A stretch of 64,000 nucleotides of DNA from assembly GCA_015680685.1 (NCBI GenBank), contig MNCI01010150.1:165523-229522 (forward strand), given 5' to 3'. Below the pieces are notes generated by a model that saw nothing but the letters and a program-made list of their open reading frames with translations, had not been told where the DNA came from and did no database searches. The stretch comes from Gnetum montanum (Eukaryota > Streptophyta > Gnetopsida > Gnetales > Gnetaceae). Each line of letters starts with the position of its first letter. Within the stretch, counting starts at the first letter, position 1. The translations under genes were made by a program, and so were the position numbers. Of the stretch, positions 1-12,316 are shown in pieces.

Positions 1-1060
1 TCTATCATCTTTAGGAGACATCTATTCCATGTAGGAGATATCTTTCTCTTGGACAAGACATCTTATCCTACATGAAGATATATTCCAAGGTAGACTTCCA
101 AAATAATGACATCTTCTTGAAAGTAATAAGAAGTCAAATTCAAGTTCAATTATCTTCTCTTGTTCTTGAAACATGGAAAACAATAAAAAAAAACATAAAT
201 ACACCTAGACTACAAAGAACACACACAAAATCATAGTTTATTAAGGATGTTACATGGGATGGGTGATGTCCTCATAAAAAATATAAATTTAAATCTAAAC
301 CTTAGGTGGTTGAAAATGTAAGTAACTCATGTTTAATTCTAATATCTTATGAGCCCTAAGTCTCATATATAGTTTTTCAATTAATGTTCTACCTACCAAA
401 TCATAATTTAGTAATAAAGGTATGCCTCCCTAATTATTTTATTTACCAAAGTGGTTTGTCTACCAAAATAGAATTTAAACTAATTAATGTTAATTGATAA
501 AATTCCTAAATGTTAAATCAAACTTAAATGAATTTTAGTTTATAAATCCTTATTTTCTTCATCCAAATTAACATATCAATGTTATTTTTTTACCATTGAA
601 ACTTCACACATAGATTCCTAATAACCAAAATGATCATTTTCTTTGTTATTTTTGACATGAATGTTTTTCTATGGTGCATATGAAACATTATAACTTCCTT
701 TATGACTCCTCAGACAAGTTGCAATGACCATATGATTGTTGAAAAGCATCTTGATATTTGTGCTATCATGACAAAAATCTTTTCCTTTTGCACATCATTT
801 TTTAGAGGAGGAATCAAATGCAAAAATCCTAAAACAATTCTAAAATATTAGCTAATTAAGCCAAAAATTTAGTAGAAATAAATAATTAGAAAACTAGGTC
901 AAAACTAATAAATTTCATAATTAAAATACTGTATAACAATAGAAACTTAGATTCTAACTAATTTACATAAAATGCATATCCAAATCCAATTCTAAATCCA
1001 AATCCAAATTCTCAATCGATTATGCATTAACTATTAATTCAAAGCTTTAAAAATAAACAT
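1..1060. other. AT-rich flank of older repeats
   Basis: No coding region is recognisable. The first 110 bases contain several copies of the motif GACATCT and its relatives, the same motif that is dense in the copia LTRs at 47.2 and 52.3 kb, so this may be a remnant of such an LTR. Positions 285-510 resemble 9,510-9,740. The rest shows no gene-like structure. Confidence 0.5.
285..510. repeat. Diverged direct repeat, copy 1
   Basis: This stretch aligns by eye with 9,510-9,740 in the same orientation. Shared blocks include AATTCTAAT-TCTTATGAG, a CAATTAAT block and an AGTAATAAAGG / CCAATAAAGG block in the same order and at similar spacing. The pair may be LTR remains of an old element into which element A (1,061-8,365) inserted, because the second copy lies within the LTR-like sequence beginning at 8,408. 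The extent is uncertain. Confidence 0.55.
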
Positions 1061-2012
1061 TGTAATACATTTTTCTACTTAACTAAAAGTGATGTAGAAA
1101 GAAATTTTTCCAAGACTGAGATCTTTTAAATAAGCTCCAAACCCCAAGTGAGGATAATAATCAATGATCAAATCCATATAGAACATAAAATAAAACTTGG
1201 AAAGGGAAGTGCTTATGTAGATTCAAAGGATACATAAGCTTAGCTCTAGTTTTTGTCCTATTCACCAAGATCTTCCTTTCTAAGTCTATCTCTTAGATAT
1301 TAGTAAAGCAAATGGATGATTTCTAATGGAAGAATTAGTAGGTATTTATACTCTCAAGGTCATGACAGGATTAAAATAATGATCAATTATAATAGGAAAA
1401 AGTAAAACTAAAAGGAATATTAAATTAGCTAAATTCTAAAAATTGAAATAAATAATATTTGGAAAAAGGTTCTATACCCCAACATTGACCTACTAGGATA
1501 CCTTTGGTACTACCTAATAGCTATGTCATTCCCAACTCTAATCAAAGGTTTAAGATCCAAAACCAAATATAACTAACTAGGCTAGCACCCCATGTTACTA
1601 TGTTATAATATAATAAAATACTTAATAACATAAATTATTAACTTATTAATTTATAAATAATCACAAAAGAATGTCCAACACAAAACACATAACATACCAT
1701 ATGTCCAATGTAGAATCACATGTACTAATAACCCATTAAGTACCTAATACCTACTTACCCAAAGCTCCAAAATAGGGGGTTAGTTTACATATGCTTAAAA
1801 ATATAAATTAATATATCAAATACAATTATAAATTCATTTACAAGATACATAGCTTAACCACAACCATAAATCCATAATATCATGCATCAAAAGTGTACTA
1901 CACCAAACATAGAGGTACCAAACATAAAGCATAGCCTAGATAAACATCAAATCAAGAATTTAAAATAAGAACATATCAAATCAAAAATAGTATCTAGAGA
2001 TAGCATGTTACA
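1061..2012 (-). repeat. 3' LTR of gypsy element A
   Basis: On the minus strand it begins TGTAACATGC directly after a purine tract and ends near ATTACA, which gives TG...CA ends. A TATA-like box (TATAAATA on the minus strand, about 1,345-1,353) lies about 660 bp from the U3 end. Similarity to 7,263-8,365 is patchy but collinear: the TATA box, an AATATAATAAAATA tract and an ATGTCC block come in the same order. Confidence 0.6.
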
Positions 2013-2026
2013 TTCTTCCTTCCTTA
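2013..2026 (-). promoter_or_regulatory. Polypurine tract of element A
   Basis: The plus-strand sequence TTCTTCCTTCCTTA reads as a purine run on the minus strand and abuts the TGTAAC start of the 3' LTR. A polypurine tract primes plus-strand DNA synthesis in LTR retrotransposons. The reading frame just upstream encodes the LFLRKEECN-type tail that commonly runs into this tract in plant gypsy elements. Confidence 0.65.
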
Positions 2027-2029
2027 AGA

Positions 2030-3350
2030 ATAATCCTCTTGGAAGATCTTTGGATGAATGGTATATAAATCCTTTTCCACTTTCAAAGTTTCTTATAGTA
2101 TAACATGGCTTTCTCAAAGAACCTTGACCATAGGAATACTTTTGATTCTTAGTCATATTTCCATCCTGTTTACAATCCTAAGAGACCACTTTACATTACT
2201 AATTTAAGGCTGAATCTACACATCTTACTATTATATCATATGACTAGAATCTAAAATGTACTTTCTTAATATAGAAATATAAAATACATCATGAATAGAC
2301 TACATCTACTGTGGAAGATTAATCTAACAAGAAACTTCTCTAGTCTTTCTTAAAGTTTGAAAGGGGTCAATGTAATGTATTTCTACATTTCCTTTCTTTT
2401 AAAATTTCATAATTTCTTTTAATGATCAAATTTTAAGAAATACTTGATCTTCAATGTTGAATTTCAAAGATATCCTTTAATTATTAGCATATATGTTAAT
2501 TTTTTCCTACGTTTCCTAAAGTCTATCTTTGAAAGTTCTTATTTGCTTTGCATCCTTTGTATCCTAGTTTTCTATTTTTCCTCTATAGCATCTCAAAAAA
2601 ACACTATATGATCATATATACTATACAAAATTTCATATGGTGATATGTCTAAATTGGCCTAATAACTATTGCTATAGCCAAATTCCATTGAAGGAAGAAT
2701 CTTATTCCAACCATCTATGTACTCTAAATCACAAGCTTTGAGCATATCCTTTACATATAATCATTTTTTGTGAATAATAAGCTAAGATAAGAGTCATATT
2801 ATTTCTCAAACTCTTCTAAAAACATTATCAAAGTCTAGAAGCAAACTTAGGATCTTTGTCAAATACAATCTTATTTGGAACATAGTGAAATCTTACAATC
2901 TTTGATAGGAATAGTTGATCTACCTCTTGGCTAATGCTTCATAGCTAATAAATGAGAATAATTGGTCCAAAGATCAATGATCAAAAGGATGAAATTATTT
3001 CCAGCCTTAATACAAGGTAATTGTATGAGGATATTCATGTTGATGATTTCAGACTTTTACTTAGCAATGGTTTGGGGATAAAGGTAGCCACTGTTCTTTT
3101 AAGACTTTTCTTTAACTTGTTGTCATACCAAGTAATTAGCCACATATTCTCATACATATTTCTTTATTGTAAATCATCAATAATGATGCCTCCTAAGATT
3201 TTGATGCATGTCATCACTACCAAGATGAATATAATACATACTCAAGTAAGCCTCACTAAGAAGATTTTGTTTGACTACTTCTTAAACACACTCTATTCTT
3301 GAATCTCAATAAGCTTGAGCTATTCACTAAGAACATTTCTTTCTCTATTT
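2030..3350 (-). pseudogene. Integrase region of gypsy element A, broken
   Basis: Integrase inserts the element cDNA into the chromosome. Here it survives only as short frames on the minus strand. The clearest part is about 2,590-2,770, reading KDMLKACDLEYIDGW and then a PSMEFGYSNSY segment, which matches the C-terminal part of plant gypsy integrase catalytic domains. The polyprotein tail ends at about 2,015 with LFLRKEECN before the LTR. Several stops and frameshifts interrupt it, and no DDE triad could be assembled. Downstream of RNase H, the order fits Ty3/gypsy. Confidence 0.6.
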
Positions 3351-3374
3351 AAAGGTTGCTATTTTCTCTTGACA

Positions 3375-4131
3375 TTAAGAATTCAAGAGTTTTTGTGAGC
3401 TTGTCTTATTTCTTAAACTAGGTAAGATAGTGGGACCATAGAGTTTCCCAACTATCCTACTTAGTGCATCTACAATTGTGTTATTCTTATCAATATGATA
3501 CAAAACTATGAAGTTAAAATTAGTTTTTATTTTAATCCAAATTATCCACCTCATGCTCAATTATGGCTAATTCATTATGTGCTATAAGATATTATGGTTT
3601 GTCGAAAGTGTGATGTGTTCACCATACAAGTAGTACCTCCAAATAATAAGATTAAGGATTATGAGACCAAGTTTTAGATAATGGGTCAAATATCTAGTCT
3701 CATGAGGCTTAAATTATCAAGAAGTCTAAGCCACTACCTTTCTTTCGTACAAAATAATTTCTTCCAATCCTTCTATAAAATCATCCATGTAGGCATCATA
3801 AGGCTTCCTAGGAGTTAGTAAGATTAGTATAAGTATTATGGTTAATATAACTTCTCAAAATCCTTTCAACAAACATCATTATAAGATAAAACATAATCTT
3901 TTCTTAGTAACTTATGTAGAGATGAGACAATCTTGGAGAATTCCTTCCAAAAAACCTATAGTATTCCACTAAGTCTAAGAAGCTCCTAACTTTAGTTACT
4001 ATGATTGGAATAAACCAATCCTTAATCATTAAAACTTTGGAAGGGTCTAATACTTTATTTTCTTCTAGCACCACATGAACAATAACTTGAATTTTTTTTC
4101 TCTCAAAAGGCATACTTAAAAGCATATGCAA
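3375..4131 (-). pseudogene. RT C-terminus and RNase H of gypsy element A, broken
   Basis: At 3,904-4,131 the minus-strand frame contains DPSKVLMIKDW and TKVRSFLDLVEYYRFF, the conserved connection between gypsy RT and RNase H. At 3,375-3,560 the frame has YHIDKNNTIVDALSR, the end of RNase H that normally precedes integrase. RNase H removes the RNA template during reverse transcription. The middle of the domain is scattered over different frames, so the gene cannot be functional. Confidence 0.8.
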
Positions 4132-4149
4132 ATAATTTTTGTTCTTTTT

Positions 4150-4620
4150 AAGTTTGTAGTATTGTTTTCAAATGTTTCTTGTATTTCTATTTATCATTAG
4201 AAAAGAAAAATTTCATCAATGAAAATAATAAAAAAATTAGTCTAAATAAGAACACATCACATTATTTATCAATTTCATAAAAACTATTAAGACATTGATG
4301 AGATCAAAAGGCATCACTAAGAACTCATAATGTCCAAACCTGATTCTAATGCATTGATAACTTGAATTCAAATCTATCTTAGAGAATATCTTAGCTCCTC
4401 TTAGTTGATCAAATAAACCATCAATCCTAGGTAGATAATAATAGTTTTTAACTTTCACTAGATTCAAATACCTATAATTAATGCACAACATTAAACTATC
4501 ATTCTTATTCTTAACAAAGAGAAATAGTGCATCCCAAGATGAAACATCTAGTTGGATCATACCTTTATTCATCAACTCTTGAATCTATATCTTAATCTCT
4601 GAGTGTTTTACTAGTGATAT
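4150..4620 (-). pseudogene. Reverse transcriptase of gypsy element A, broken
   Basis: The longest frame, 4,237-4,575, is a recognisable RT palm/finger segment with [20 protein letters not shown], then [32 protein letters not shown] and [11 protein letters not shown] in the usual order. These are hallmark blocks of plant chromovirus RT, which copies element RNA to DNA. The Y/F-x-D-D catalytic box survives only in a shifted frame near 4,210 as FIDE, so the second aspartate is lost. Stops follow on both sides. Confidence 0.9.
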
Positions 4621-4624
4621 ATTT

Positions 4625-5425
4625 TAAGGTGTCTTGAAAATTGGTTAGGTTCCAAGCTTAAGGATGATCTCAAACTTAATCTCTCTATTAGGAGGTAACC
4701 TCAGAAGTTCCTTCTTAAATACAATTAAGAACTCTTACCCCCACTAGAATTTTTTTCTTATCCTCCTTGTACTTATTATGCATTAAAATCATGTAATAAA
4801 TATGATTCTACTTGAACAACTATAAAAAATTCTTAGTTATTAGTAAGCTAAGTTTGATTGATATTTTACTTGTTTAGATTGTAACTTCTTTCCTGCAAGG
4901 AAGTTGAAGTATGAGCATCTTGTTTCTATGATCCAAACATCTTCCATACTTATATAACCAATACATCCCAAGAACCACATCATATTCTCTAAGGTTCATA
5001 ACTATAAGATCATTTCTCCATTGATATCTCTAAATCTCTATTTTGGTTAGAGGTAACATGTCTTTAACCATTGTACTAGGAGAGTTAGCTATTTGAATCA
5101 CTAGGGGAGAGTGCATGAGTATAGGCTTGAGCTATAAATAATTGATAATCTTAGGATGCACAAAATAATGATTGTCTCTAGGATCAAAAACATAAAAAAA
5201 AGAATTAGCAAAAATATATCTATTTTATTCAAGACTATGTTGGGCTAATTATCTATGGGTTGGGCTATCAAGGCATAGATACTTCATTCATGTCTTGCAG
5301 CCTTGTTCTATTTATCTATCTTGCCATAATAGATGGATGTTAAGGTCTTTACTATCTTATGCTCAGTTACAATAGTTACGTACTTTCACTACTTATGTCT
5401 AGGCTTGTTGAATACATGAAAATTT
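4625..5425 (-). pseudogene. Protease and linker region of element A, eroded
   Basis: This stretch lies between the gag zinc knuckle and RT, where the aspartic protease of a gypsy polyprotein belongs. Only fragmentary frames remain, and I could not find a clear D-S/T-G motif. The call rests on position in the element rather than sequence. Confidence 0.35.
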
Positions 5426-5427
5426 GA

Positions 5428-6294
5428 ATACTTGAACCTATGATGTCCTAGCTTTCTAAAAGAAAAACATTTATTTTCATTAGATTTATTCTTTTCACCA
5501 AAACATCTAGCTTACTTAGAGCCTTAAAGCTTATTTGATAATTTATTCTTCTTCTTATCAAGGTCCTACTTCTTCTTGCTATTCAAACCCATACTCCTCT
5601 TTATCTTCAACACCTTAGTATGGGCCAACTCATACTCTATAAAACTAAGGAAAACTAAGGCTATCTGAGTGGGCTCAACTAATCCATCAATAAAAGTAAT
5701 GGTCATAGCTTTATAATTTTCCTATAGGTGAGAATAGAGTCCACTAACTAGAGGAACTTAGAATCATACTATAAAATAGTGACATTACCTTGCTTCAAGT
5801 TGGTTAGTTCCTTGGCCTTGGTCCTCTAAAATTTCTTGGACATAAATTTTACTTTTAACACCTTAACAAAGTTAATGCACTTCTAATTCCATGTCTTTGT
5901 AACCTGTAATAACTCTAGCTATTTTCCACCAATGATTGGCTATACCCTTAAGTTGATAGGAAGCCAACTAAGCTTGTTGCGCTATAGCATAACTCATAAG
6001 TTAAAAAGCTTCTTCAATTTTCTTTAGCCATTTGAAGGATACTATAAGATCTTTGGCTTCATCAAATATCGGTGATTTAAAAAATCTAAACTATTTTATG
6101 AGTACTTGCCTAATGGATCTTCTATCATTGTTGATTAAGTTATTATTATTTTATCCATTATTAGATGAATTTAACTAATTCTAATCACTCAAATAGATGA
6201 ATATCTTTTGTACCAAATTATCTTGTGAGAACTCCCTATGGATTGGTTTAATTTTTACCCTATTCAAAATATTGATTTATTTTCTTAGTGGTAT
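5428..6294 (-). pseudogene. Gag of gypsy element A with degenerate zinc knuckle
   Basis: Gag forms the virus-like particle that packages element RNA. The frame appears to begin at about 6,294, where the start codon is now ATA (PLRKINQYFE follows). Around 6,000-6,080 it reads FFKSPIFDEAKD and SFKWLKKIEEAF, matching the core of plant gypsy gag, followed by the typical YQLKGIANHWW segment. Near 5,428-5,469 a zinc knuckle reads CFSFRKLGHHRFKY: the first cysteine and the histidine remain while the second and fourth ligands are lost. There are many stops. Confidence 0.7.
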
Positions 6295-6299
6295 CCTAT

Positions 6300-7245
6300 C
6301 AAAATCCAAAATTAAGTATAGATAAATTTATGAAAACACTTATGGGGTATGATTAAATTTTTTAAAAATCCATAAATTTTATATGCAAAACTTAAAGTCC
6401 CAAAATTAAATCATTGGATAACCTTAAATGACTAAGTATGATACCTTATAACCCAATAAACATCAAACAACCTTAAAGAATACATCACTTAACAAAATCC
6501 ATATAATGTTATGCTAATATCATAGGTACACATCCTTGTGATACAAGATAAAAGAGATACATAAGATAACCACATGAGCCATTTTGCAATTTAATGACAT
6601 GGCTTCAAAATATGATATTACTTGAATCCTTTGATCATAAAGCATCCTTAATCATCAATGCCTCCATAGTTCAATATGATCTAATATTTAGAACATCAAC
6701 AAGAATCTCTAGCCAAGCGTCCCAACTTAGATTTACATGAAACTCATGTAGGAAGGATTAGAACACCTTCACAATAAGAAAATCATCTTGGTGTCACTTG
6801 GAATAAGTTGGAAGGTTGGGATAACACTATATAACATATTATTTATACTAAAAGAAATACTAATTAACCAAATTATTAATCAAAGCATAAATGTTAACCT
6901 GAACCATTACCATTATCTTTAATGTAATAATTTATCATTAATCATAATTTTCCTACCCATGAATGTAACCATGATTTTACTACATCAAATGTTTACAAGA
7001 ACTATAAGGTTGATACTAACTTAACTAACTTAACTAATCATATTTAATGCATTTTTATTCATATTATTGAGCCTTTTTGACATGTTGAATGCACACATTT
7101 CTAAAATGTTTTCTCATCCCTAATGTCTAAAGCTTCCATTCTCATTAAATGTCACCATGTTTATGTTGCTTTAAAAAATGTGTGTAAAGTCCATTGAAAT
7201 TTTCATCATGTCCTAAGATCATGATATTTTAAGATGTTATATTTA
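6300..7245 (-). other. Untranslated leader of element A
   Basis: About 0.95 kb lies between the 5' LTR/PBS and the gag start. It is AT-rich and I see no coding frame in it. It would be the RNA leader (packaging and primer region) of element A. Confidence 0.45.
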
Positions 7246-7260
7246 CGACTGCCACCAAAA
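7246..7260 (-). promoter_or_regulatory. Degenerate primer binding site of element A
   Basis: On the minus strand the sequence just inside the left edge of the 5' LTR reads TTGGTGGCAGTC. It matches about 8 of 12 positions of the initiator-Met tRNA site (TTGGTATCAGAG) used by plant gypsy elements. The decay is in line with the age of the LTRs. Confidence 0.45.
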
Positions 7261-7262
7261 TT

Positions 7263-8365
7263 TGAAGATGCAAGATACCAAAAAGTGTGGAAAATAGAAG
7301 TGAAAACATGAAAATGATGAAAAATGATGCAAAATAAAAGTAGATTAGGGTTACATTGATAGCATGTATAATATTATTAGATCAATAGTACAAACTATCA
7401 CAAAATGAAAGTAGATACAAGAAGGTAAGTTAATTAACAAAATTAATGGAATCAAGAATATTTTCTCTACCTCAAGGGATTAGCTGAGATCCAAGCTTTG
7501 CTAAGAAAGAATAAGTGCAAATCTAGAAATTGTTAAGAAATCTAGCAAGAATAGCAATGAGCATGAGCATAAGGGATAGAGATGTATAATTAATGTTAAG
7601 AGAATATTCAATGCCAAGTATTTATAGACCCAAGAGGAAGTGTTTGGATGATTTCAAGTATAAAGAATTAATAATCTATTTTTTAAAAAATTTGGTAACA
7701 TGTATCCATAGAAAGGATAAATTATTAACCAATGGATCAAAGCCATCAAGAAAATACTAGAACAAGCCCATATATCCAAGAAAGAGCTCTAAGATAAAGT
7801 AAAAGAATAGTTAGAATAAACCATAAATATCTATTAATATACCTAACATTATTTTAAAATATAATATAATAAATATTAATAAAATACCAAAAATTGATCA
7901 CCACCATTCTTTGTAAATGTCCTTCACAAGAGGCATCAAGCATTAGCAAATGTCAATAAATAATAATCATGAAAACAAACACACAACAATAATATTTCCA
8001 AATATGTAATAAGAGCAAGTTCAACCATCCAAATCTTATGAAGCATAATATTAAGATAAATTAAACATGTAAGGTTATCAAGAGTTACAAGCTTATAAGT
8101 AATATACCATGATGTATCAATCATAAGATACTATTATATGTAAACAACAAATCAAGGATTCAAAGCTCAAGATGCACACACATAAGCCTAAGCATAATAG
8201 AGATAATAGAATACACTAGCATAAACCACTAGTAAAATCAAATATATTATTAATATAATATATATTAAATATATCATTTTGGTTAAGAATCAAGAATAAG
8301 AAAATAAATAACAATCTATGATCCTAGGTTTGAGACAAAAAGGTGTTAGAAATCTCTACATTACA
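7263..8365 (-). repeat. 5' LTR of gypsy element A
   Basis: The minus-strand promoter LTR of element A. A TATA box (TATAAATAC on the minus strand, near 7,618-7,626) sits in the same relative place as in the 3' LTR. The right edge is set at ATTACA (8,365), opposite the GTTACA end of the other LTR, followed by the putative target duplication AACCT. It is about 150 bp longer than the 3' copy, so indels have accumulated. Confidence 0.55.
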
Positions 8366-8390
8366 AACCTAAGAATTCTAATTAAAGCTT

Positions 8391-8404
8391 CTACTTTGAT
8401 ACCA
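8391..8404 (-). promoter_or_regulatory. Initiator-Met tRNA primer binding site of an older element
   Basis: The minus strand reads TGGTATCAAAGTAG, a near-perfect match to the initiator methionine tRNA site of plant LTR elements. It lies 3 bases from an LTR-like terminus starting TGTAATAG at 8,408 on the plus strand. It is outside element A and is therefore assigned to an older minus-oriented element interrupted by A. Confidence 0.7.
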
Positions 8405-8407
8405 AAT

Positions 8408-9740
8408 TGTAATAGTTCGCTAATGTGTTTACTAAGAAAAGATAGTTTAATATCCTAAAGCCCAAGATAAAAATCAAAATAGCCAAAAGTACAATAACAA
8501 TATAATTAAACATGATAAATATATCTAAATTACATTAAAGAATTGGACAACTAATGTTGAATAAAAATAATAAAAGAATTATTAAAATCCAAAATCAACA
8601 TTGCTAATGTAAATGACTATAAAATAATTCTAGGCCTACACCAAAGATAAGCAAGTACAAATTCCACATAATGTTACTAACCAAAGAATATACATAGTAC
8701 AAAATACCAATTGAACATTACAACGTAGAAGATACATTCAATTGCAACCATAATCTAATACAAGAATATACATAGAAATCTAATATAAGCAGTTTCTTCT
8801 CCATCTATTTTATCATTACAAATATTTGTATAACCCATGAGGAAAAAATAAAATGAAAAGTCAATTCATAGATTGAGTAGGAAAAATAAACTATAAGTAC
8901 TTCCTTAAAGGTTTCAAAATAAGATATCAAGTAGCTACAAAGTTAAGGATAATGGTTGCTATATCCAAAATGTTAGTATTCAAAATAACCAAACCACAAA
9001 AACATTAAATCATCAATAAATAACATTTCATGGTCAAAATTTACAAATTAAATTTCATAGTCATCCAAACCCCATGTTGTTGAAGCTAACATCCACTTAG
9101 TTTTAATGTATAAATGTTGGGATGAGTACACATTGTGCATAATAAGATTTTGTCCAATTCCAAAGCCAAAACCAAAATGTAACACTAGACTTACATATTA
9201 TTTCTTATCACTGGTACCAAGGTTAGCAAAAAAATACCATCTTAATTATTATCACCTAGCTAGGGTGAGAAACCAAAAGTCTTATATTTTCTTTTCCTTT
9301 CTTATCATGTTGTTTAAAGATCAATGTAGCATGGACTTCACTACTGCAAATAGGAATGGATGTAGTGACATTTCAAGAATCCTTTGAAATGAATTGGTTA
9401 CCTTTCTCCATGCTATCTTAACCAAAACTATTTTTTGGTTCACTATGAGAAAAAACCACAATTGCTTCAATAACATAAATTATTAGCAACCAACACAAAT
9501 CATAAATTCAAATCAAAATCTTGAATGATGAAAAACATAACTAACACATCTCCAATTCTAATGTCTTATGAGTTGTAATTCTCATATGGCATTTACCAAT
9601 TAATAGTCTGTATGCATGATCATGGTTTACCAATAAAGGACTACATGTCTAATTAATTCTAGTCATAAAAAATCTTATCATTTTTACAATCAAAGCATTA
9701 TAAATTAAGTACATGATCTTATCAAAAGAATTCTAGAAAT
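8408..9740 (-). repeat. LTR fragment of an older element
   Basis: This begins at the TG next to the PBS at 8,391-8,404, so it is the U5 end of a minus-oriented 5' LTR. Positions 9,510-9,740 repeat 285-510 on the other side of element A. Sequence character changes at about 9,740, where the LTR seems to be cut. No TATA box or coding frame was recognised. Confidence 0.5.
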
Positions 9741-12303
9741 TCTGACTTGCAAGTTAGAAAGCTTTGGAGGCCCAAGGTGAGAAAGCTAGAGGAAGAAGCT
9801 AGTGACTCAAAAAAAACATCATGATATTAGAAAAGGAAAATATCATATGCATGCTAAGGAGGTACTCAATGATAGAGGACCTCATCTTAAAATCCATTAA
9901 TCATGCCCATATCTAGAAGCAAGTAAGTTAAGTAATGGTAAGTATAATTATAATCAATATTTCTTGACTTGATGAGATTAAACTAGATTAGTTTTATGCT
10001 AGCTTTTAGAAAACAAATGGTTTAATGGAAGCTATTGGAAATCTTTGGATATACAAAGAAACTTCCTATTGATGTTACAAATTTTTGAGCTATAATATGC
10101 TATAATGACTTGCTTATGTTACATTTAAAATTTTTATTGATAAATCATGTTCTTAAATAGAATGTATTGGTTTCAAGTGGTTTAAAGCCCTTGACTATAA
10201 TTCATAAACTAAAATATCTTTGTTGAACATTCATTGTTATTTAAAAATATATGTCTTTTGTTCCATACTCTTAATTAAGTTATGATATGGAATTATTGCT
10301 TCCTTGTGAAATCATAAAGTCTAATTATTTTTAAAGGATTTTTTTTGTATGGTAATTGAAGAAAAGCAACATTTCAAAAGGAATTTCTTGAGTATATGAA
10401 TTATCTGGTATCTTTATCATAAGATACTACTAATGGGAGGCCTTGTTTTTAAACGTCTCCAAACTTGATCTTGATATGGCATTGCAAATTTATGGACATT
10501 TGATGAGGACATCACCTAGCCCTTGTAATGTCTTTCCATGTTTGGGGGTGTTTTGGACTTATTTTTATGGTTCTAGGAGGTTTTGGGGGCTATTGGGACT
10601 TCTTTGGAGGTGTCAAGAGGTTCCAAATCTGAAAACAAGCATCTTTAATTTTGGCCCTGGCAAGAAAGACGTTTACTTTAATAGTTAGATGTCTCAGCTG
10701 CATATAAGACATCTCATGTGATTTCAAGGATGTCTACTCTAACATCTCTACACTCAGGTAGGATGTCTACTATTTCTTCAAGATATCTCATATGGATTTT
10801 AATGAACATTTATTGCATAAGTTGATGAGATTCAAAGCTGCATCTCTACAAAGGCAAAGTAATCCATGAATGGATGTTCAAGCAATGGATGCATTACAAA
10901 AGTTGAATATTGTAGTTGCTATTGTGATTTTTAGATCCTTAGTATCTAATCACATGGTCCTTTATTTTTAAAAAGGGTTGCTTGCTAAGTATCTATAAGA
11001 AAGTTTTTTTAAAAAAAGACATAACTAATGGGAGACCTTAGTCTTCATACTTGATCTTAGTGTTGCAATGCAAGTCTAGTACTTTGATGAGAAAAAGCAA
11101 TCAAGATTACATCTCTAAAAATAACAAGCTAATCATAAAAGTCCCAAGGGGAGAATACCACTTTCCCTACAATTGAAGCATTACGATGGGAAGAATATTT
11201 GCACATATGTATGGGGAGCCTATACCTTATCAACAACCTATATGTTTTGGACCACATGTGTAGGGGAAGTCTTTAGGGACTCTCAAAAAAAGACACTAAA
11301 GTTGCAAGATCTCCTATACTAGCACCCATAGTAGAGAATGAGCAAGTAAGAGATAAATTTATATTGAATTTGGTAAAGTATATAAGATAAATCTATGAGC
11401 TTTCTTTTGGTCATGTTACATTTTGGTTCTTTACCTTAAAATGACTTTCTTAATTATGTATTTTTGAACTTCACATATTTATCTACATCTATTTATGAGC
11501 CTCTTATTTTGGATTTATTTGGTTGTTTTTGATCTTTTGAGATATTTATCATAAGAAGTTATCTTTCTTTGACCTTTCTTGTGAGTATTTGATCTAGGTC
11601 TTAAAAGCTAAATGTGCATCTATTTACTCTTCTTGCCATAGAATTGCTATGCCGTATGTTTTTGTTGATGTTTCAAAAGGGGAAAAATATTAGGTGACTA
11701 TAGAATCATGGGATATTTGTTATTTGTTACTAATGATTTATTGGTTCAAAGACAGGTTACTTGATCTTCAATGGTTAAACTTTGGACTTGTCCTTTGGTT
11801 TTAAATACACTTGAACATCAATTAAAAGGCTTGGTTTAGTTATGTTTGGATTAGTTATGCCTCATTAATTTCAACTTTTTTGTGAATAGATACAGGGTAG
11901 CTCTCAATGGAATTTGATTTTTCATCATCATTTCTATGAAATCAATGCTAAAGGATGTGTACTCTTTAACTAATATCCATCATGTTTTCTTTCTCAGCTA
12001 AATGTTTGTATCTTTATGGGATTGTCATATGATTTTATGAAAGTTTATCTTATGGAACTTTATTGATGATATTTGGATATGTACTTTTCATGATCCCATC
12101 CTTTCGGATGTTATCCCAACAAGGGGAGAGTTTTATGATATTGGTCATGATGTTGCTCTTTTTATGATATATCTTTGGAATTAGGCTGTGATATGTTAGT
12201 GCATTATGAAGATAGATTATGTGTGTGCTTTGGTTATTTATCATATAATATTATAATGTTATGGTATTATGCTCATCCATTTTCTCAAGTTTTGTACATC
12301 ATT
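9741..12303 (+). other. Copia-associated non-coding sequence upstream of a 3' LTR
   Basis: No pol domain could be recognised. Two segments, about 10,425-10,520 and 11,018-11,110, are diverged direct copies (ACTAATGGGAG-CCTT, ACTTGATCTT, TTTGATGAG in the same order). Purine runs occur at 11,678, 12,119 and 12,304. The last 250 bp parallel the sequence before the 3' LTR of the copia element at 46,983-53,023. AGACATCT-type motifs occur at 10,690-10,790. This is probably the degraded 3' non-coding part of a copia element. Confidence 0.45.
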
Positions 12304-12315
12304 AAAAGGGGGAGA
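12304..12315 (+). promoter_or_regulatory. Polypurine tract before a copia 3' LTR
   Basis: AAAAGGGGGAGA lies one base before the LTR start at 12,317. The equivalent tract AAAAAGGGGAAGA precedes the related 3' LTR at 52,121. It shows that the LTR at 12,317-13,480 is a 3' LTR on the plus strand and not a 5' copy. Confidence 0.8.
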
Positions 12316-12316
12316 T

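Larger units (their letters stand above)
1061..8365 (-). mobile_element. Ty3/gypsy LTR retrotransposon A, chromovirus-type, decayed
   Basis: This is a full-length but dead element read leftward: 5' LTR (7,263-8,365), PBS, gag (about 6,294-5,430), pol in the order RT, RNase H, integrase (about 4,620-2,030), polypurine tract and 3' LTR (1,061-2,012). The gene order with integrase last is that of Ty3/gypsy. The flanking pentamers AACAT (1,056-1,060) and AACCT (8,366-8,370) match at 4 of 5 positions, as expected for an old target site duplication. The LTRs are strongly diverged, which indicates great age. Lineage is judged from RT and integrase wording and is not certain. Confidence 0.75.
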
